This document shows, piece after piece, positions 36,015-45,353 of a stretch of DNA of 45,462 nucleotides (position 1 is the first letter of the stretch; each line of letters starts with the position of its first letter). Below the pieces are notes generated by a model. That model was given only the letters and a program-made list of their open reading frames with translations. It was not told the DNA's origin and made no database searches. This DNA comes from Bacteroidota bacterium (lineage in GTDB: Bacteria > Bacteroidota > Bacteroidia > Chitinophagales > Chitinophagaceae): NCBI GenBank assembly GCA_026391125.1, contig JAPLEO010000045.1, positions 1 to 45,462 of the forward strand, written 5' to 3'. Made by a program: the position numbers and the translations under genes.

Positions 36015-37154
36015 TTACCATTTCACCCTGCTTGCCAGAACAGTAATACTAAAACCTAGTAGGGCAATCAGTGTGAATGACCACCTTAAATTACTATATT
36101 CTGCAATGGTTCCGATTAAAGGCGGACCCAATAAAAATCCAATAAACCCAATGGTAGAAATTGCGGCGAGTGCTGCTCCGGGCGACATGGTCTTTGATTT
36201 ACCAGCTGCACTGTAAACAAGTGGCACAACGGATGAGACACCTAAACCAACGAGCATAAATCCAATAGCCGCTGTGATGATAAAAGGAAAGATCACAGCA
36301 ATTAATAATCCACTGGAGATCAAAATTCCACTTGCAATCAGCACGAGCTTAATGCCAAATTTATGTGTGATCCTATCGCTAATAAATCTGCCGCTCGCCA
36401 TCATTCCCATAAAAGATAAATAACCTAATGTTACCAGCTGTACTGGTGCGGCTACAATTTTTTGAAAGTATACCCCACTCCAATCAAACATCGTTCCCTC
36501 ACAAACCATGCTACCAAATGCGATCAATCCATAAATCAAAATGAAACGATCAGGCTTTGTAAAGAAGGAAGTATTCGGACCACCTTTATTGTCTCTCACA
36601 GTAAAGCGAGAAAAATAAAATACTAACCCCATATCTAAAAAGAAAATAATTAGAAAATGAATGAATGGATTTAGTTGTAATGCAATAATTAAAGTACCTA
36701 TTGCAGCGCCACTAAAACCAGCCAGGCTCCATATACCATGAAAGCTGGCCATAATGGTTTTCCCATACATCTGTTCTACTGCAATGGCTTGTGTATTTAC
36801 TGAGATGTTGAAAAAATTACCAAAAAGTCCAAAGAAAAATAAAGACAACGCCAATTGCCAGGGCGCTTGTACCAAACCAATCAAGACTAAAGTTGATGGA
36901 TAAAAAAAGGCGGCAAATAATAAAATGGTTCTGCTACCCAACTTTGAAATTACCCATCCAGTAAAAGGCAATGCCAACATGGTACCTACCGGCATGGCAA
37001 ATAGAATCAACCCCAATTGTCCATCGCTCAAACCAAGCTGGTGCTTAATATCGGGGATGCGACTAGCCCAGCTAGCGAAACAAAGGCCTGCAATAAAAAA
37101 GAAAACCGCGATTGCGATCCGGTAGTTTTTGGGGCTGATTAAACTCGAATTCAT
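36015..37154 (-). CDS. MFS transporter (YbjJ-like)
   Basis: Inner-membrane transporter of the major facilitator superfamily: 379 residues with about 12 hydrophobic helices. The N-terminal [29 protein letters not shown] segment (about residues 18-42) and the loop [10 protein letters not shown] (motif A region) resemble the E. coli YbjJ group. The substrate is unknown; group members are annotated as sugar or drug transporters without proof. It is a single minus-strand gene between the convergent ATP-grasp gene and the divergent aspS. Confidence 0.83.
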   Translation of the reverse strand: MNSSLISPKNYRIAIAVFFFIAGLCFASWASRIPDIKHQLGLSDGQLGLILFAMPVGTMLALPFTGWVISKLGSRTILLFAAFFYPSTLVLIGLVQAPWQLALSLFFFGLFGNFFNISVNTQAIAVEQMYGKTIMASFHGIWSLAGFSGAAIGTLIIALQLNPFIHFLIIFFLDMGLVFYFSRFTVRDNKGGPNTSFFTKPDRFILIYGLIAFGSMVCEGTMFDWSGVYFQKIVAAPVQLVTLGYLSFMGMMASGRFISDRITHKFGIKLVLIASGILISSGLLIAVIFPFIITAAIGFMLVGLGVSSVVPLVYSAAGKSKTMSPGAALAAISTIGFIGFLLGPPLIGTIAEYSNLRWSFTLIALLGFSITVLASRVKW

Positions 37155-37196
37155 TCAATTAAAGGTATGACGAGGAGTGAAGTGACCCAAATCGGT

Positions 37197-37204
37197 TATA
37201 TTTG
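37197..37204 (+). promoter_or_regulatory. -7 promoter element of aspS
   Basis: TATATTTG, an exact TAnnTTTG match, 58 nt upstream of the chosen aspS ATG. It lies inside the 5' extension of the longest open frame, which supports the downstream start. Confidence 0.5.
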
Positions 37205-37262
37205 CGACCCGAAACAAAGCTCAGTAATAAAGACCGGGCATTTCAAATTCAAATTAGTTTAT

Positions 37263-39089
37263 ATGTATCGTTCGCACACTTGTGGTGAATTAAGGATTAG
37301 TGATGTAGGCAAGAAAGTTACCCTAGCAGGCTGGGTTCAAACCGTTCGTAAATTTGGAGCCATCACTTTTGTGGATCTCCGTGATCGTTATGGTATTACC
37401 CAATTATTGATGGGTGAAGATTTAAATGCTGTTTTGGATGCCAATCCACTCGGCAGAGAATTTGTGTTACAAGCAGAAGGAACTGTTTCAGAGCGAAGCA
37501 ATAAGAATACCCATATCGCAACAGGAGAAGTGGAAATTGCCATCAGCAGTTTCAAGATCTTAAATAAATCTGCTGTTCCTCCCTTTACTATTCAAGATGA
37601 TACAGATGGTGGTGAAGATTTAAGAATGAAATATCGTTATTTGGATTTGCGCAGAAATGCTGTGAAAAAAAATATGGAACTACGATATGCAGTGAGCAGA
37701 TCAGCCAGAAACTATTTACATGAAAATAATTTCATGGATATTGAAACACCATTCTTAATTAAATCTACACCAGAAGGTGCAAGAGATTTTGTGGTGCCTT
37801 CAAGAATGAATGCTGGTCAGTTTTATGCCTTACCTCAATCTCCACAAACATTCAAGCAATTGTTGATGGTGAGCGGTTACGATCGTTACTATCAAATTGT
37901 AAAATGTTTTAGAGATGAAGATCTGCGTGCTGATCGTCAGCCAGAATTTACACAGATCGATTGTGAAATGTGTTTCGTAGAGCAAGAAGATATCTTGAAC
38001 ATGTTTGAAGGTTTGGTAAAGCGCATTTTCAAAGACGTTAAGAATATCGATTATACTGAACTGGTTGAGCGCATGAGTTGGGAAGATGCGATGTGGCAAT
38101 TCGGAAACGACAAACCAGATATTCGTTTCGGCATGAAGATCGCCAATTTGAAATCTGCTTTCTTAAAAGGTGGAAACATCTGTGCAACTGGTGAATTAAT
38201 TAACGGTGCTGGTTTTGGTGTGTTTGATAATGCAGAAACTGTTTTGGCGATTGCAGCTCCAGGTTGTAGCGAATACACACGTAAACAAACAGATGAATTA
38301 ACTGAGTGGGTGAAGCGTCCACAGATCGGCATGAATGGTATGGTATATATCAAGTGCAATGCTGATGGAACATATAAGAGTAGCGTAGATAAATTTTATA
38401 CAGAAGATAAATTAAAAGCCATTGCTGATGCAGCGGGTGCTGTAGCTGGTGACTTGGTTTTGATTTTAGCAGGACGTGAAGAAAGAACTCGTAAAGCAAC
38501 AAGTGAACTTCGTTTAGAAATGGGTAAACGCCTAGGCTTTAGAAAAGACGATGAATTTAAAATGCTTTGGGTATTAGATTTCCCATTGTTCGAATATGCT
38601 GAAGAAGACAATCGTTGGGTTGCTCGTCATCATCCGTTCACTTCTCCTAAACCAGAAGAGATCGAGATCATGATCAACAACAATCCATTGATCGAAAACG
38701 CTGACAAATATTTAGAGCATCCTTATTCAAATATCAAGGCCAATGCTTATGATATGGTTTTGAACGGAAACGAAATTGGTGGCGGATCGATTCGTATTTA
38801 CCAACGTGCATTGCAAGAAAAAATGTTTGCAGCCCTTGGTATGAGCGAAGAAGAAGCCAACCATAAATTCGGATTCTTATTAGGCGCATTCGAATATGGT
38901 GCACCACCACATGGTGGATTGGCATTCGGTTTTGATCGCCTTTGTGCTATCATTGGTGGAAGTGAAAGCATCCGCGACTTTATCGCCTTCCCTAAAAACA
39001 ATAGCGGACGTGATGTAATGCTCGACGCACCCGGACCAATTGATGAAAAACAATTTTCTGAGTTACAGATCAAATTAGATATTAAATAA
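37263..39089 (+). CDS. aspS: Aspartate-tRNA ligase
   Basis: Charges tRNA-Asp with aspartate. I choose the ATG at 37263: the conserved AspRS start [19 protein letters not shown] begins there, while the longest frame would add 32 unrelated codons containing the promoter element. The protein has 608 residues, normal for the bacterial form. It has an N-terminal OB anticodon-binding domain (1-110), class II motif 2 ([18 protein letters not shown]), a bacterial GAD insertion (about 285-420), and motif 3 near the end ([15 protein letters not shown]). It diverges from the MFS gene and ends in a perfect terminator. Confidence 0.97.
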   Translation: MYRSHTCGELRISDVGKKVTLAGWVQTVRKFGAITFVDLRDRYGITQLLMGEDLNAVLDANPLGREFVLQAEGTVSERSNKNTHIATGEVEIAISSFKILNKSAVPPFTIQDDTDGGEDLRMKYRYLDLRRNAVKKNMELRYAVSRSARNYLHENNFMDIETPFLIKSTPEGARDFVVPSRMNAGQFYALPQSPQTFKQLLMVSGYDRYYQIVKCFRDEDLRADRQPEFTQIDCEMCFVEQEDILNMFEGLVKRIFKDVKNIDYTELVERMSWEDAMWQFGNDKPDIRFGMKIANLKSAFLKGGNICATGELINGAGFGVFDNAETVLAIAAPGCSEYTRKQTDELTEWVKRPQIGMNGMVYIKCNADGTYKSSVDKFYTEDKLKAIADAAGAVAGDLVLILAGREERTRKATSELRLEMGKRLGFRKDDEFKMLWVLDFPLFEYAEEDNRWVARHHPFTSPKPEEIEIMINNNPLIENADKYLEHPYSNIKANAYDMVLNGNEIGGGSIRIYQRALQEKMFAALGMSEEEANHKFGFLLGAFEYGAPPHGGLAFGFDRLCAIIGGSESIRDFIAFPKNNSGRDVMLDAPGPIDEKQFSELQIKLDIK

Positions 39090-39110
39090 AATTCTATACT
39101 TATTTATTTT

Positions 39111-39143
39111 AACGGGAAACTCGAATATTTCGAGTTTCCCGTT
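39111..39143 (+). terminator. Terminator of aspS
   Basis: Perfect 13-bp stem (AACGGGAAACTCG with its complement), 7-nt loop, then ATTTTTTT. It begins 22 nt after the stop. Confidence 0.93.
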
Positions 39144-39262
39144 ATTTTTTTACAAATAATCGAACTAATACATAGATATTTTCTAAGTTATTATCATTCA
39201 TTCAAAAATTTTCATACTTTACATTAGTTGCTTGCTAAGCCATAATGGCTGGCATGTAACCT

Positions 39263-39270
39263 TATTTTTG
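39263..39270 (+). promoter_or_regulatory. -7 promoter element of the ATP-grasp/alpha-E/transglutaminase operon
   Basis: TATTTTTG, an exact TAnnTTTG match, 17 nt before the first ATG (39288). The leader would be short, about 10-15 nt. Confidence 0.5.
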
Positions 39271-39287
39271 TAACTGACCACAATTTG

Positions 39288-40739
39288 ATGCTTATGACGG
39301 GTGAGACCCTTTTTAACCAATACCCTATTGCCTCCCATATTTGGGATGAAATGATGAGTGCTGAGGGGATTCGACAACAGTATCATTCTATTTACGAAGC
39401 AGGTCGACAATTACACTTAGACGATTTTCAACAAAAGCACAAATTGGCTTCAGAATTATTCATGAGCCAAGGGATCACATTTACAGTTTATAGTGAGAAC
39501 GAAGGCATTGAAAGAATTTTTCCTTTCGATATTATTCCTCGAATTATTTCCGGTGCAGAATGGGATCATATTGAAAAAGGGATCAAGCAACGACTCACTG
39601 CTTTGAATTTATTTCTCAAGGATATTTACAATGATCAACAAATTGTAAAAGACGGAATCATACCTGCAGATCTGATTGCTTCTTGTCCGCATTTTACCCG
39701 CGAAGTTTTTGGCATTCAAGTTCCTTTTGATATTTATGTTCACATAGCTGGTATCGATTTGATCAGAGGTGACGATGGCACTTTTTATATTTTAGAAGAT
39801 AACTTAAGAACACCTTCTGGAGTTTCTTATATGCTCGAGAATAGAGAAGTAACCAAACGCATATTCCCAAATTTATTGGGTGATAGCAATGTGCGTATGA
39901 TCAATAATTATCCTTTGCTTTTGCATGATAATTTAGTAGCCTACGCACCAAAACAAATTGCCAATCCAACAGTAGTTTTATTAACTCCTGGAATGTATAA
40001 TTCTGCTTACTTCGAACATACTTTTTTGGCTCGCCAAATGGGTATTCAATTAGTAGAAGGACGCGACCTTTTAGTGAACGATCACAAAGTGTATATGAAA
40101 ACTACTGCCGGACTTCGTCAGGTAGATGTGATCTATCGCAGAATCGATGATGAGTTTTTAGATCCACTAGTTTTCAGACCTGATAGTGCTTTGGGTGTTC
40201 CAGGACTGATCAGTGCATACCGTAAAGGAAATGTGGCAATTGTAAATGCATTGGGAAATGGTGTTGCCGACGACAAAGCAGTCTACGCCTATGTTCCAGC
40301 CATGATCAAATATTACCTCAACGAAGAGATCATCCTGCCGAATATCCCTACCTATCATATGAATAATGTGGAAGAAAGAAATTATGTGTTTGAAAATATG
40401 CATAAGATGGTGGTGAAAGAAACCAACCAATCTGGTGGTTACGGAATGGTGATGGGTAATAGCGCCACTGATGAAGCGATCAAAAAAGCAAAAGAAAATA
40501 TATTGGCTAATCCAAGAAATTTTATTGCACAACCCATCATTCAATTGTCGACCGTTCCTTGTTTAATTGATGGTAAACTACAACCAAGGCATGTTGATCT
40601 TAGGCCCTATGCTTTATTCGGACCAAACGGCATCAACATCGTGCCCGGAGGATTAACGCGTGTTGCACTAAGGGAGGGGTCATTGGTGGTTAACTCCTCG
40701 CAAGGTGGTGGAAGTAAAGACACTTGGGTAGTAGATTAA
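39288..40739 (+). CDS. Circularly permuted ATP-grasp protein (COG2308, DUF404/DUF407)
   Basis: Predicted ATP-dependent amide- or peptide-bond-forming enzyme. The start is the ATG at 39288 or 39294; a TTG precedes it directly. Family hallmarks: FPFDIIPRIISGAEWDHIEKG (about residues 77-97), the diagnostic FYILEDNLRTPSGVSYMLEN (about 166-185), LTPGMYNSAYFEHTFLARQMG, DVIYRRIDDEFLDPL and VNALGNGVADDKAVYAYVP. Length (about 483 aa) is standard. It is the first gene of an operon with alpha-E and transglutaminase proteins, a combination predicted in the amidoligase literature (Iyer, Aravind and colleagues) to make or attach short peptides. Substrate unknown. Confidence 0.92.
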   Translation: MLMTGETLFNQYPIASHIWDEMMSAEGIRQQYHSIYEAGRQLHLDDFQQKHKLASELFMSQGITFTVYSENEGIERIFPFDIIPRIISGAEWDHIEKGIKQRLTALNLFLKDIYNDQQIVKDGIIPADLIASCPHFTREVFGIQVPFDIYVHIAGIDLIRGDDGTFYILEDNLRTPSGVSYMLENREVTKRIFPNLLGDSNVRMINNYPLLLHDNLVAYAPKQIANPTVVLLTPGMYNSAYFEHTFLARQMGIQLVEGRDLLVNDHKVYMKTTAGLRQVDVIYRRIDDEFLDPLVFRPDSALGVPGLISAYRKGNVAIVNALGNGVADDKAVYAYVPAMIKYYLNEEIILPNIPTYHMNNVEERNYVFENMHKMVVKETNQSGGYGMVMGNSATDEAIKKAKENILANPRNFIAQPIIQLSTVPCLIDGKLQPRHVDLRPYALFGPNGINIVPGGLTRVALREGSLVVNSSQGGGSKDTWVVD

Positions 40740-40788
40740 GCATCGCAGTGTTGAAAATAAAATTGATCAACTTGAACAATTCTAAAAC

Positions 40789-41730
40789 ATGTTAAGTAGA
40801 ATCGCAGACTCACTATATTGGTTACACCGCTACATGGAAAGAGCGGATGGGATGTTACGCTTAATGAAAACAAGCTATATACTTTCATTTGATAAAGTAC
40901 AGGCAAGTAGTATGACCTGGGAACCATCACTCAAAATTTTTACTTCATTACCCAATGATGAAATTGAACGTTTAAAAAAAGACAATGCAGCGGCTTTGTA
41001 TTACTTGTTTTTAGAAAGCAAAAACCATAATTCATTCAAAAGTATTATAACCCGTGCCCGCGAAAATGCAAGGGGCGTTCAGGATCAGATTACTAAAGAA
41101 GTTTGGGAACAGGTGAATCAGATGTACCATCAAATTAACCAACCAGGGTTGAAAGAAAAATTGGCCGGACCAGGCGCGATCATTACAATTGATTCATTCA
41201 TTCATTTTAGCGATCAATTCTGTGGAATTTCTGATTCTACCATGCCACGCGGTCAAGGTTGGAATTATATGAACCTTGGTAAGTATACTGAGCGATGCTT
41301 GTTAACAGCTGAGTTCACTCATTCGTTTTTTAAGAAACTCGATTTTAGTTTAAATGATGAGCAAGACATCATCTTTTGGCGAAGTTTATTGTTGGCACTT
41401 TCTGGATATGAGCTACACTTGAAGAATTATAGTAATCTAAATCATAATTACAACGTACTTCAACAATTAGCATTCGATAAAAATTTTCCTCGATCACTTT
41501 ATTATGCATTAGATAGGGCAAACAAATATTTAACCGATATTGCAGCCTCTAATCCGGTGGAAGGTAGCATTCAGTTACTCCGCACCTATGGCAGACTTTA
41601 TAGTTCTGTTAAGTTTGCGGATATTGAATTAGTAGAAAGAGAAGGGTTGGAAAAGTATTTGATTTATGTCCGAAAAGAGCTCAATGAGTTCAGCCGCGAT
41701 TTAGGCAGAATTTATTTCTCTTATTCTTAA
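40789..41730 (+). CDS. Alpha-E domain protein (COG2307, DUF403)
   Basis: All-helical protein of the alpha-E family, which almost always accompanies the circularly permuted ATP-grasp. Typical features are MLSRIADSLYWLHRYMERAD at the N-terminus (the 'SRxAxxLYWxGRYxER' start), DSFIHFSDQFCGISDSTMPRGQGWNYMNLG-like segments around residues 130-165, and FPRSLYYALDRANKYL near 235-250. Length (313 aa) is normal. It lies 49 nt after the ATP-grasp gene and 12 nt before the transglutaminase gene. Thought to be a helper or second catalytic component; no activity is established. Confidence 0.92.
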   Translation: MLSRIADSLYWLHRYMERADGMLRLMKTSYILSFDKVQASSMTWEPSLKIFTSLPNDEIERLKKDNAAALYYLFLESKNHNSFKSIITRARENARGVQDQITKEVWEQVNQMYHQINQPGLKEKLAGPGAIITIDSFIHFSDQFCGISDSTMPRGQGWNYMNLGKYTERCLLTAEFTHSFFKKLDFSLNDEQDIIFWRSLLLALSGYELHLKNYSNLNHNYNVLQQLAFDKNFPRSLYYALDRANKYLTDIAASNPVEGSIQLLRTYGRLYSSVKFADIELVEREGLEKYLIYVRKELNEFSRDLGRIYFSYS

Positions 41731-41742
41731 ACAAAACCAAGA

Positions 41743-42702
41743 ATGTCTGTTTTTACAATACATCACATTACAAAATACGAATACGATAGGCCAGTTAAAG
41801 AAAGCGTGAACGAAATAAAAATATTTCCTTACGCATCAGAAGATCAGGAGATTTTACAACACGATGTGATCATTACAGATCAGCCCGATGTTTTACTCTA
41901 CGATGATTACTGGGGCAATAAAACCGGAAGCTTTAATTTGCTTTCACCACATAAAGTAATGGTGATCGAAAGCAAATTGAAAGTGCGCACGTCCAAAGAT
42001 CCGAACCTAGTATTTTCAATTCCATCATACACAAATGAACTAGTTGCTGTAATTGATAAAGACTTGCATTTATTGGAACTGGCAAGGACTTCAGAATCAA
42101 AATCTCTCGAAACCATGCGTGGTTATAACGAAAGTTTTTATAGTCCTTCAAAACCCATCGCAGACATAGTTAAAGATTGTTGTCAATTTATTTTTACAGA
42201 ATTCACTTATATCAAAGGCATCACCAATATTGAAACTACAGTTGATGAAATAGTAGAACATAAATCAGGTGTGTGTCAGGATTTTGCTCACGTGATGTTA
42301 GAGTTGTTGCGAATGATGGGCATTCCTTCCAGATATGTGAGTGGTTATATTTGTCCGAATAAAAACGGCATGCGTGGTGAAGGCGCCACACACGCCTGGG
42401 TTGAAGCATTCATTCCTCATTATGGATGGGTGGGCATCGACCCTACTAATAATGTTTGGGCCACCAATAACCACGTTAAATTAGCAGTTGGCCGTGATTT
42501 CAATGACTGTACACCTGCAAAGGGAACATTCAAAGGGCCTGCCCGCCAATCGCTCTCTGTTTATGTATCCGTGGGTTATGAAGACGGACAAGTTTTTGAA
42601 GAAATTACGGATGTGCAGCTTCAAAAACAAGCAGGGTCTGAAGGTGCTGAGCTAATTATCGATAACTTCGCCGGACAACAACAACAGCAACAACAACAGT
42701 AG
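41743..42702 (+). CDS. Transglutaminase-like cysteine peptidase (COG1305) with poly-Gln tail
   Basis: Has the bacterial transglutaminase N-terminal beta domain (about residues 1-90) and a transglutaminase core. The triad is complete: Cys178 in SGVCQDFAHVM, His217 in GATHAWVEAF and Asp233 in GIDPTNN. No signal peptide, so it is probably cytoplasmic like its operon partners. It may cleave or transfer the amide bonds made by the ATP-grasp enzyme (inference from the conserved operon). The last eight codons are all Gln, encoded as (CAA CAA CAA CAG) twice, a perfect 12-nt tandem repeat (42676-42699) directly before the stop. Length is 319 aa. Confidence 0.92.
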   Translation: MSVFTIHHITKYEYDRPVKESVNEIKIFPYASEDQEILQHDVIITDQPDVLLYDDYWGNKTGSFNLLSPHKVMVIESKLKVRTSKDPNLVFSIPSYTNELVAVIDKDLHLLELARTSESKSLETMRGYNESFYSPSKPIADIVKDCCQFIFTEFTYIKGITNIETTVDEIVEHKSGVCQDFAHVMLELLRMMGIPSRYVSGYICPNKNGMRGEGATHAWVEAFIPHYGWVGIDPTNNVWATNNHVKLAVGRDFNDCTPAKGTFKGPARQSLSVYVSVGYEDGQVFEEITDVQLQKQAGSEGAELIIDNFAGQQQQQQQQ

Positions 42703-42714
42703 CCCTATTTAGCC

Positions 42715-43236
42715 ATGAAAGAATTGTCGTTTTTCAGAGTCATTACATATATCCTCATTCCCTTTGCTTCCATTTTTGGCATTATGGACCTTTTTATGAT
42801 TCCTAGTGCATTAGGAAGTCCTTCCCTTTTATTTTCAGTTTTTTTATTGGCTACATTCTGCATTTATGTTTTTGCAAGCTTGATCTTTTTGGTACGTCAT
42901 ATCGATCCAAAAAAACATGCAAAACATTCTTTAAAAGATTGGGTCAAGGTAAATGCATATGCAAGCCTTTTTCTGGGGGTTCAATTTTTGATTTCTGCAG
43001 TTGGAATATTTTATATGCAGGAACATGATTTGAGTGAGTATATCGATAAATTTTTAGGTAGTCAGCCAAATATGCCCAGCAATCTCAACACGGCATTATT
43101 TATCAAAGTGATGCGAGGGGTGGCCTATTTTCTATTTTTCTTTTCTTTCCTATTATTGGTGCATATCACAATGGCACTTCGGTTACTCAAACAATATGAG
43201 TACCTTTTTACTGAAGAGCAAGCAAATCAGGAATAA
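42715..43236 (+). CDS. Four-helix membrane protein of unknown function
   Basis: A 173-residue protein with four predicted membrane helices (about 8-28, 38-60, 80-102 and 135-160). The long extramembrane loop between helices 3 and 4 includes EHDLSEYIDKFLGSQPNMPS, and the cytoplasmic-looking C-terminus is charged. I do not recognise the family. It starts 12 nt after the transglutaminase gene, so it is very likely in the same operon. Related operons in Proteobacteria have a proteasome-like Anbu peptidase with these partners; here a membrane protein takes the adjacent place. Confidence 0.65.
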   Translation: MKELSFFRVITYILIPFASIFGIMDLFMIPSALGSPSLLFSVFLLATFCIYVFASLIFLVRHIDPKKHAKHSLKDWVKVNAYASLFLGVQFLISAVGIFYMQEHDLSEYIDKFLGSQPNMPSNLNTALFIKVMRGVAYFLFFFSFLLLVHITMALRLLKQYEYLFTEEQANQE

Positions 43237-43278
43237 GATCAATCCTTTGGATACCTCCTTTTTTAGTACTTTAGAATA

Positions 43279-44550
43279 GTGAATGCATCTACACCTTTAG
43301 CAGAAAGAATTCGGCCAAATACTTTGGACGATCTGATTGGTCAAGAACACTTGACAGGTAGTGGATCTATACTCAGGACCGCCATTGAAAACGGTCGTAT
43401 TCCTTCCATGATTTTATGGGGTCCTCCTGGCGTTGGAAAAACAACCATTGCCAATATCATTGCACACACTATGCAAGTGCCCTACTTTCAACTAAGTGCT
43501 ATTAGCAGTGGGGTGAAAGATGTTCGGGAAGTGATTGAATCTGCAAAGGAACATGTTGGAGCAGTTTTATTTATTGATGAGATCCATCGATTTAATAAGG
43601 GTCAGCAAGATGCACTACTTGGTGCTGTAGAAAAAGGGATCATCACATTAATCGGTGCTACAACAGAGAACCCTTCTTTTGAAGTGAATAGTGCGTTACT
43701 AAGTAGGTGTCAGGTCTATGTATTGAAGGCATTGACAGAAGAAGGCTTGGTTAAATTATTGCACCATGCATTAGAGAAAGATGAAACATTGTTGGGTATA
43801 AAACCCATATTAAAAGAAACAGAAGCGCTGATCAGACTGTCGGGTGGAGATGCAAGAAAATTATTAAACCTTTTAGAGTTAGTAGTTAGTTCGTTCCCAA
43901 ATAATGATACAGCAAAAGCTATCACTGATGCTTTTGTTATGAAAGTTGCTCAGAATAAAATTGCACTGTACGATAAACAGGGAGAGCAACACTATGATAT
44001 TATATCGGCCTTTATCAAAAGCATGCGCGGTAGTGATCCGAATGGTGCGGTGTATTGGTTAGCGCGAATGATTGAAGGTGGAGAAGATGTAAAATTCATT
44101 GCGCGAAGGATGGTCATTTTTTCGAGCGAAGACATCGGCAATGCCAATCCCAATGCGCTGTTGATGGCCACCACCACTTTTGATGCAGTTACTAAGATAG
44201 GCTATCCAGAGAGTAGAATCATACTTACGCAATGTGCTACTTACTTAGCTTCCTCACCAAAAAGTAATACCGCAGTAGTAGCCATCATGGATGCACAAAA
44301 AGCAGTACAACAATATGGTGATCAGCCAGTACCATTACATATTCGAAATGCTCCAACAAAATTGATGAAAGACCTCGACTACGGAAAGAATTATCAGTAT
44401 TCACACTTAGGAGAAGGAAATTTTATAGAGCAAGAATATTTACCAGCGCCATTAGTAGGAACTAAGTTTTATAACCCAGGAAACAATCAAAGAGAAAATG
44501 AGATTCGTAAATTTCTAAAGGATAAATGGAAAGGAAAGTATAAATATTAA
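43279..44550 (+). CDS. rarA: Replication-associated recombination protein A (AAA+ ATPase, MgsA)
   Basis: Clamp-loader-like AAA+ ATPase acting at stalled replication forks. It has the Walker A motif GPPGVGKTT (about residues 49-57), Walker B FIDEIHRFNKGQQD (about 98-111), sensor 1 IGATTENPSFEVN, and the RarA C-terminal helical domain with the IKSMRGSDPNGAVYWLARM signature (about 248-266). Length (423 aa) is normal. The start codon is GTG at 43279, right before the conserved start NASTPLAERIRPNTLDDLIGQ. A near-consensus -7 word (TACTTTAG, 43266-43273) lies only 5 nt upstream, so a leaderless transcript is conceivable. Confidence 0.95.
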   Translation: MNASTPLAERIRPNTLDDLIGQEHLTGSGSILRTAIENGRIPSMILWGPPGVGKTTIANIIAHTMQVPYFQLSAISSGVKDVREVIESAKEHVGAVLFIDEIHRFNKGQQDALLGAVEKGIITLIGATTENPSFEVNSALLSRCQVYVLKALTEEGLVKLLHHALEKDETLLGIKPILKETEALIRLSGGDARKLLNLLELVVSSFPNNDTAKAITDAFVMKVAQNKIALYDKQGEQHYDIISAFIKSMRGSDPNGAVYWLARMIEGGEDVKFIARRMVIFSSEDIGNANPNALLMATTTFDAVTKIGYPESRIILTQCATYLASSPKSNTAVVAIMDAQKAVQQYGDQPVPLHIRNAPTKLMKDLDYGKNYQYSHLGEGNFIEQEYLPAPLVGTKFYNPGNNQRENEIRKFLKDKWKGKYKY

Positions 44551-44602
44551 GTGACTGTCGAATAATTGACGTATATTTTAAACACCCCTTAAAAAAAATG
44601 AT

Positions 44603-45313
44603 ATGAAAAGAATCCTAGCTGCAATTACCTTAGTTGTTTCTACATCTATTTTTTTCTCTTGCAAAGACAACACCTCAAATAACACAAATAAATTGGCCAA
44701 TCAGGTTAATCGAAATAGTATAACTGACACTGGCATTAAAATCGGTAAGCAAATTTGGTCTTCGTTTAATCTTGAAGTGACAAAATTTAAAAATGGCGAT
44801 GAAATATTTTATGCGAAATCTGTGGAAGAATGGAAAAAAGCAGGGAGCGAAAAAAAACCAGCTTGGTGTTATTATAATGATGATTCTTTAAACGGAGAAA
44901 AATATGGCAAATTATATAATTGGTATGCTGTTAATGATGTAAGAGGATTGGCTCCTAATGGATGGCATATCCCAACTAATATAGAATGTGAGGATTTAAT
45001 GTTTTTTTTAAATGGAAAAGAAACAGCAGGTAAAAAAATGAAATCAAAAACAGATTGGATGGCAGAGGGGTCAATTGCCAATGACAATAGCAGTGGCTTT
45101 AACGCTTTACCTGCAGGGTCAAGAGATATGGATGGAGTATCTGCTGGAATAGCATCTAATAGTTCTTGGTGGACCGCCAATGAAGAAAAAGATGTTGAGG
45201 GATTAGATGCTAATTATTTTTCAGTTGATTTTTCTACTAACGATGCCCTTATCTACATTAAAGAAAGAAAAAGTAATGGCTTTTCAGTCCGCTGTATCAA
45301 GAATGAAAAATAA
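44603..45313 (+). CDS. FISUMP-domain lipoprotein
   Basis: A 236-residue lipoprotein (lipobox FFSC, Cys20; signal MKRILAAITLVVSTSIFF). The mature part is one Fibrobacter succinogenes major paralogous (FISUMP) domain, about residues 48-233. The recognisable order is IGKQIWSSFNLEV (normally G.QxWMxxNL), CYYNDDSLNGEKYGKLYNWY, APNGWHIPTN, GFNALPAGSRDMDG, WWTANE and GFSVRCIKN. The Asn/Thr-rich linker after the Cys is typical. Function is unknown; these are surface lipoproteins in Bacteroidota and Fibrobacteres. It is a single gene with its own terminator. Confidence 0.88.
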   Translation: MKRILAAITLVVSTSIFFSCKDNTSNNTNKLANQVNRNSITDTGIKIGKQIWSSFNLEVTKFKNGDEIFYAKSVEEWKKAGSEKKPAWCYYNDDSLNGEKYGKLYNWYAVNDVRGLAPNGWHIPTNIECEDLMFFLNGKETAGKKMKSKTDWMAEGSIANDNSSGFNALPAGSRDMDGVSAGIASNSSWWTANEEKDVEGLDANYFSVDFSTNDALIYIKERKSNGFSVRCIKNEK

Positions 45314-45329
45314 TAAAATAAAAAAGAGG

Positions 45330-45353
45330 CCGTCTCATTAATAAATGGGACGG
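45330..45353 (+). terminator. Terminator of the FISUMP lipoprotein gene
   Basis: Stem CCGTCTCAT with ATGGGACGG (one T-G wobble) and a 6-nt loop, followed by TTTTTTTAT. The remaining bases to 45462 show no gene that I can support. Confidence 0.85.

Noticed and set aside
40167..40544. A 125-codon His-rich minus-strand frame within the ATP-grasp gene
   Set aside because: Antisense shadow; the His runs come from ATG/GTG-rich codons of the sense gene.
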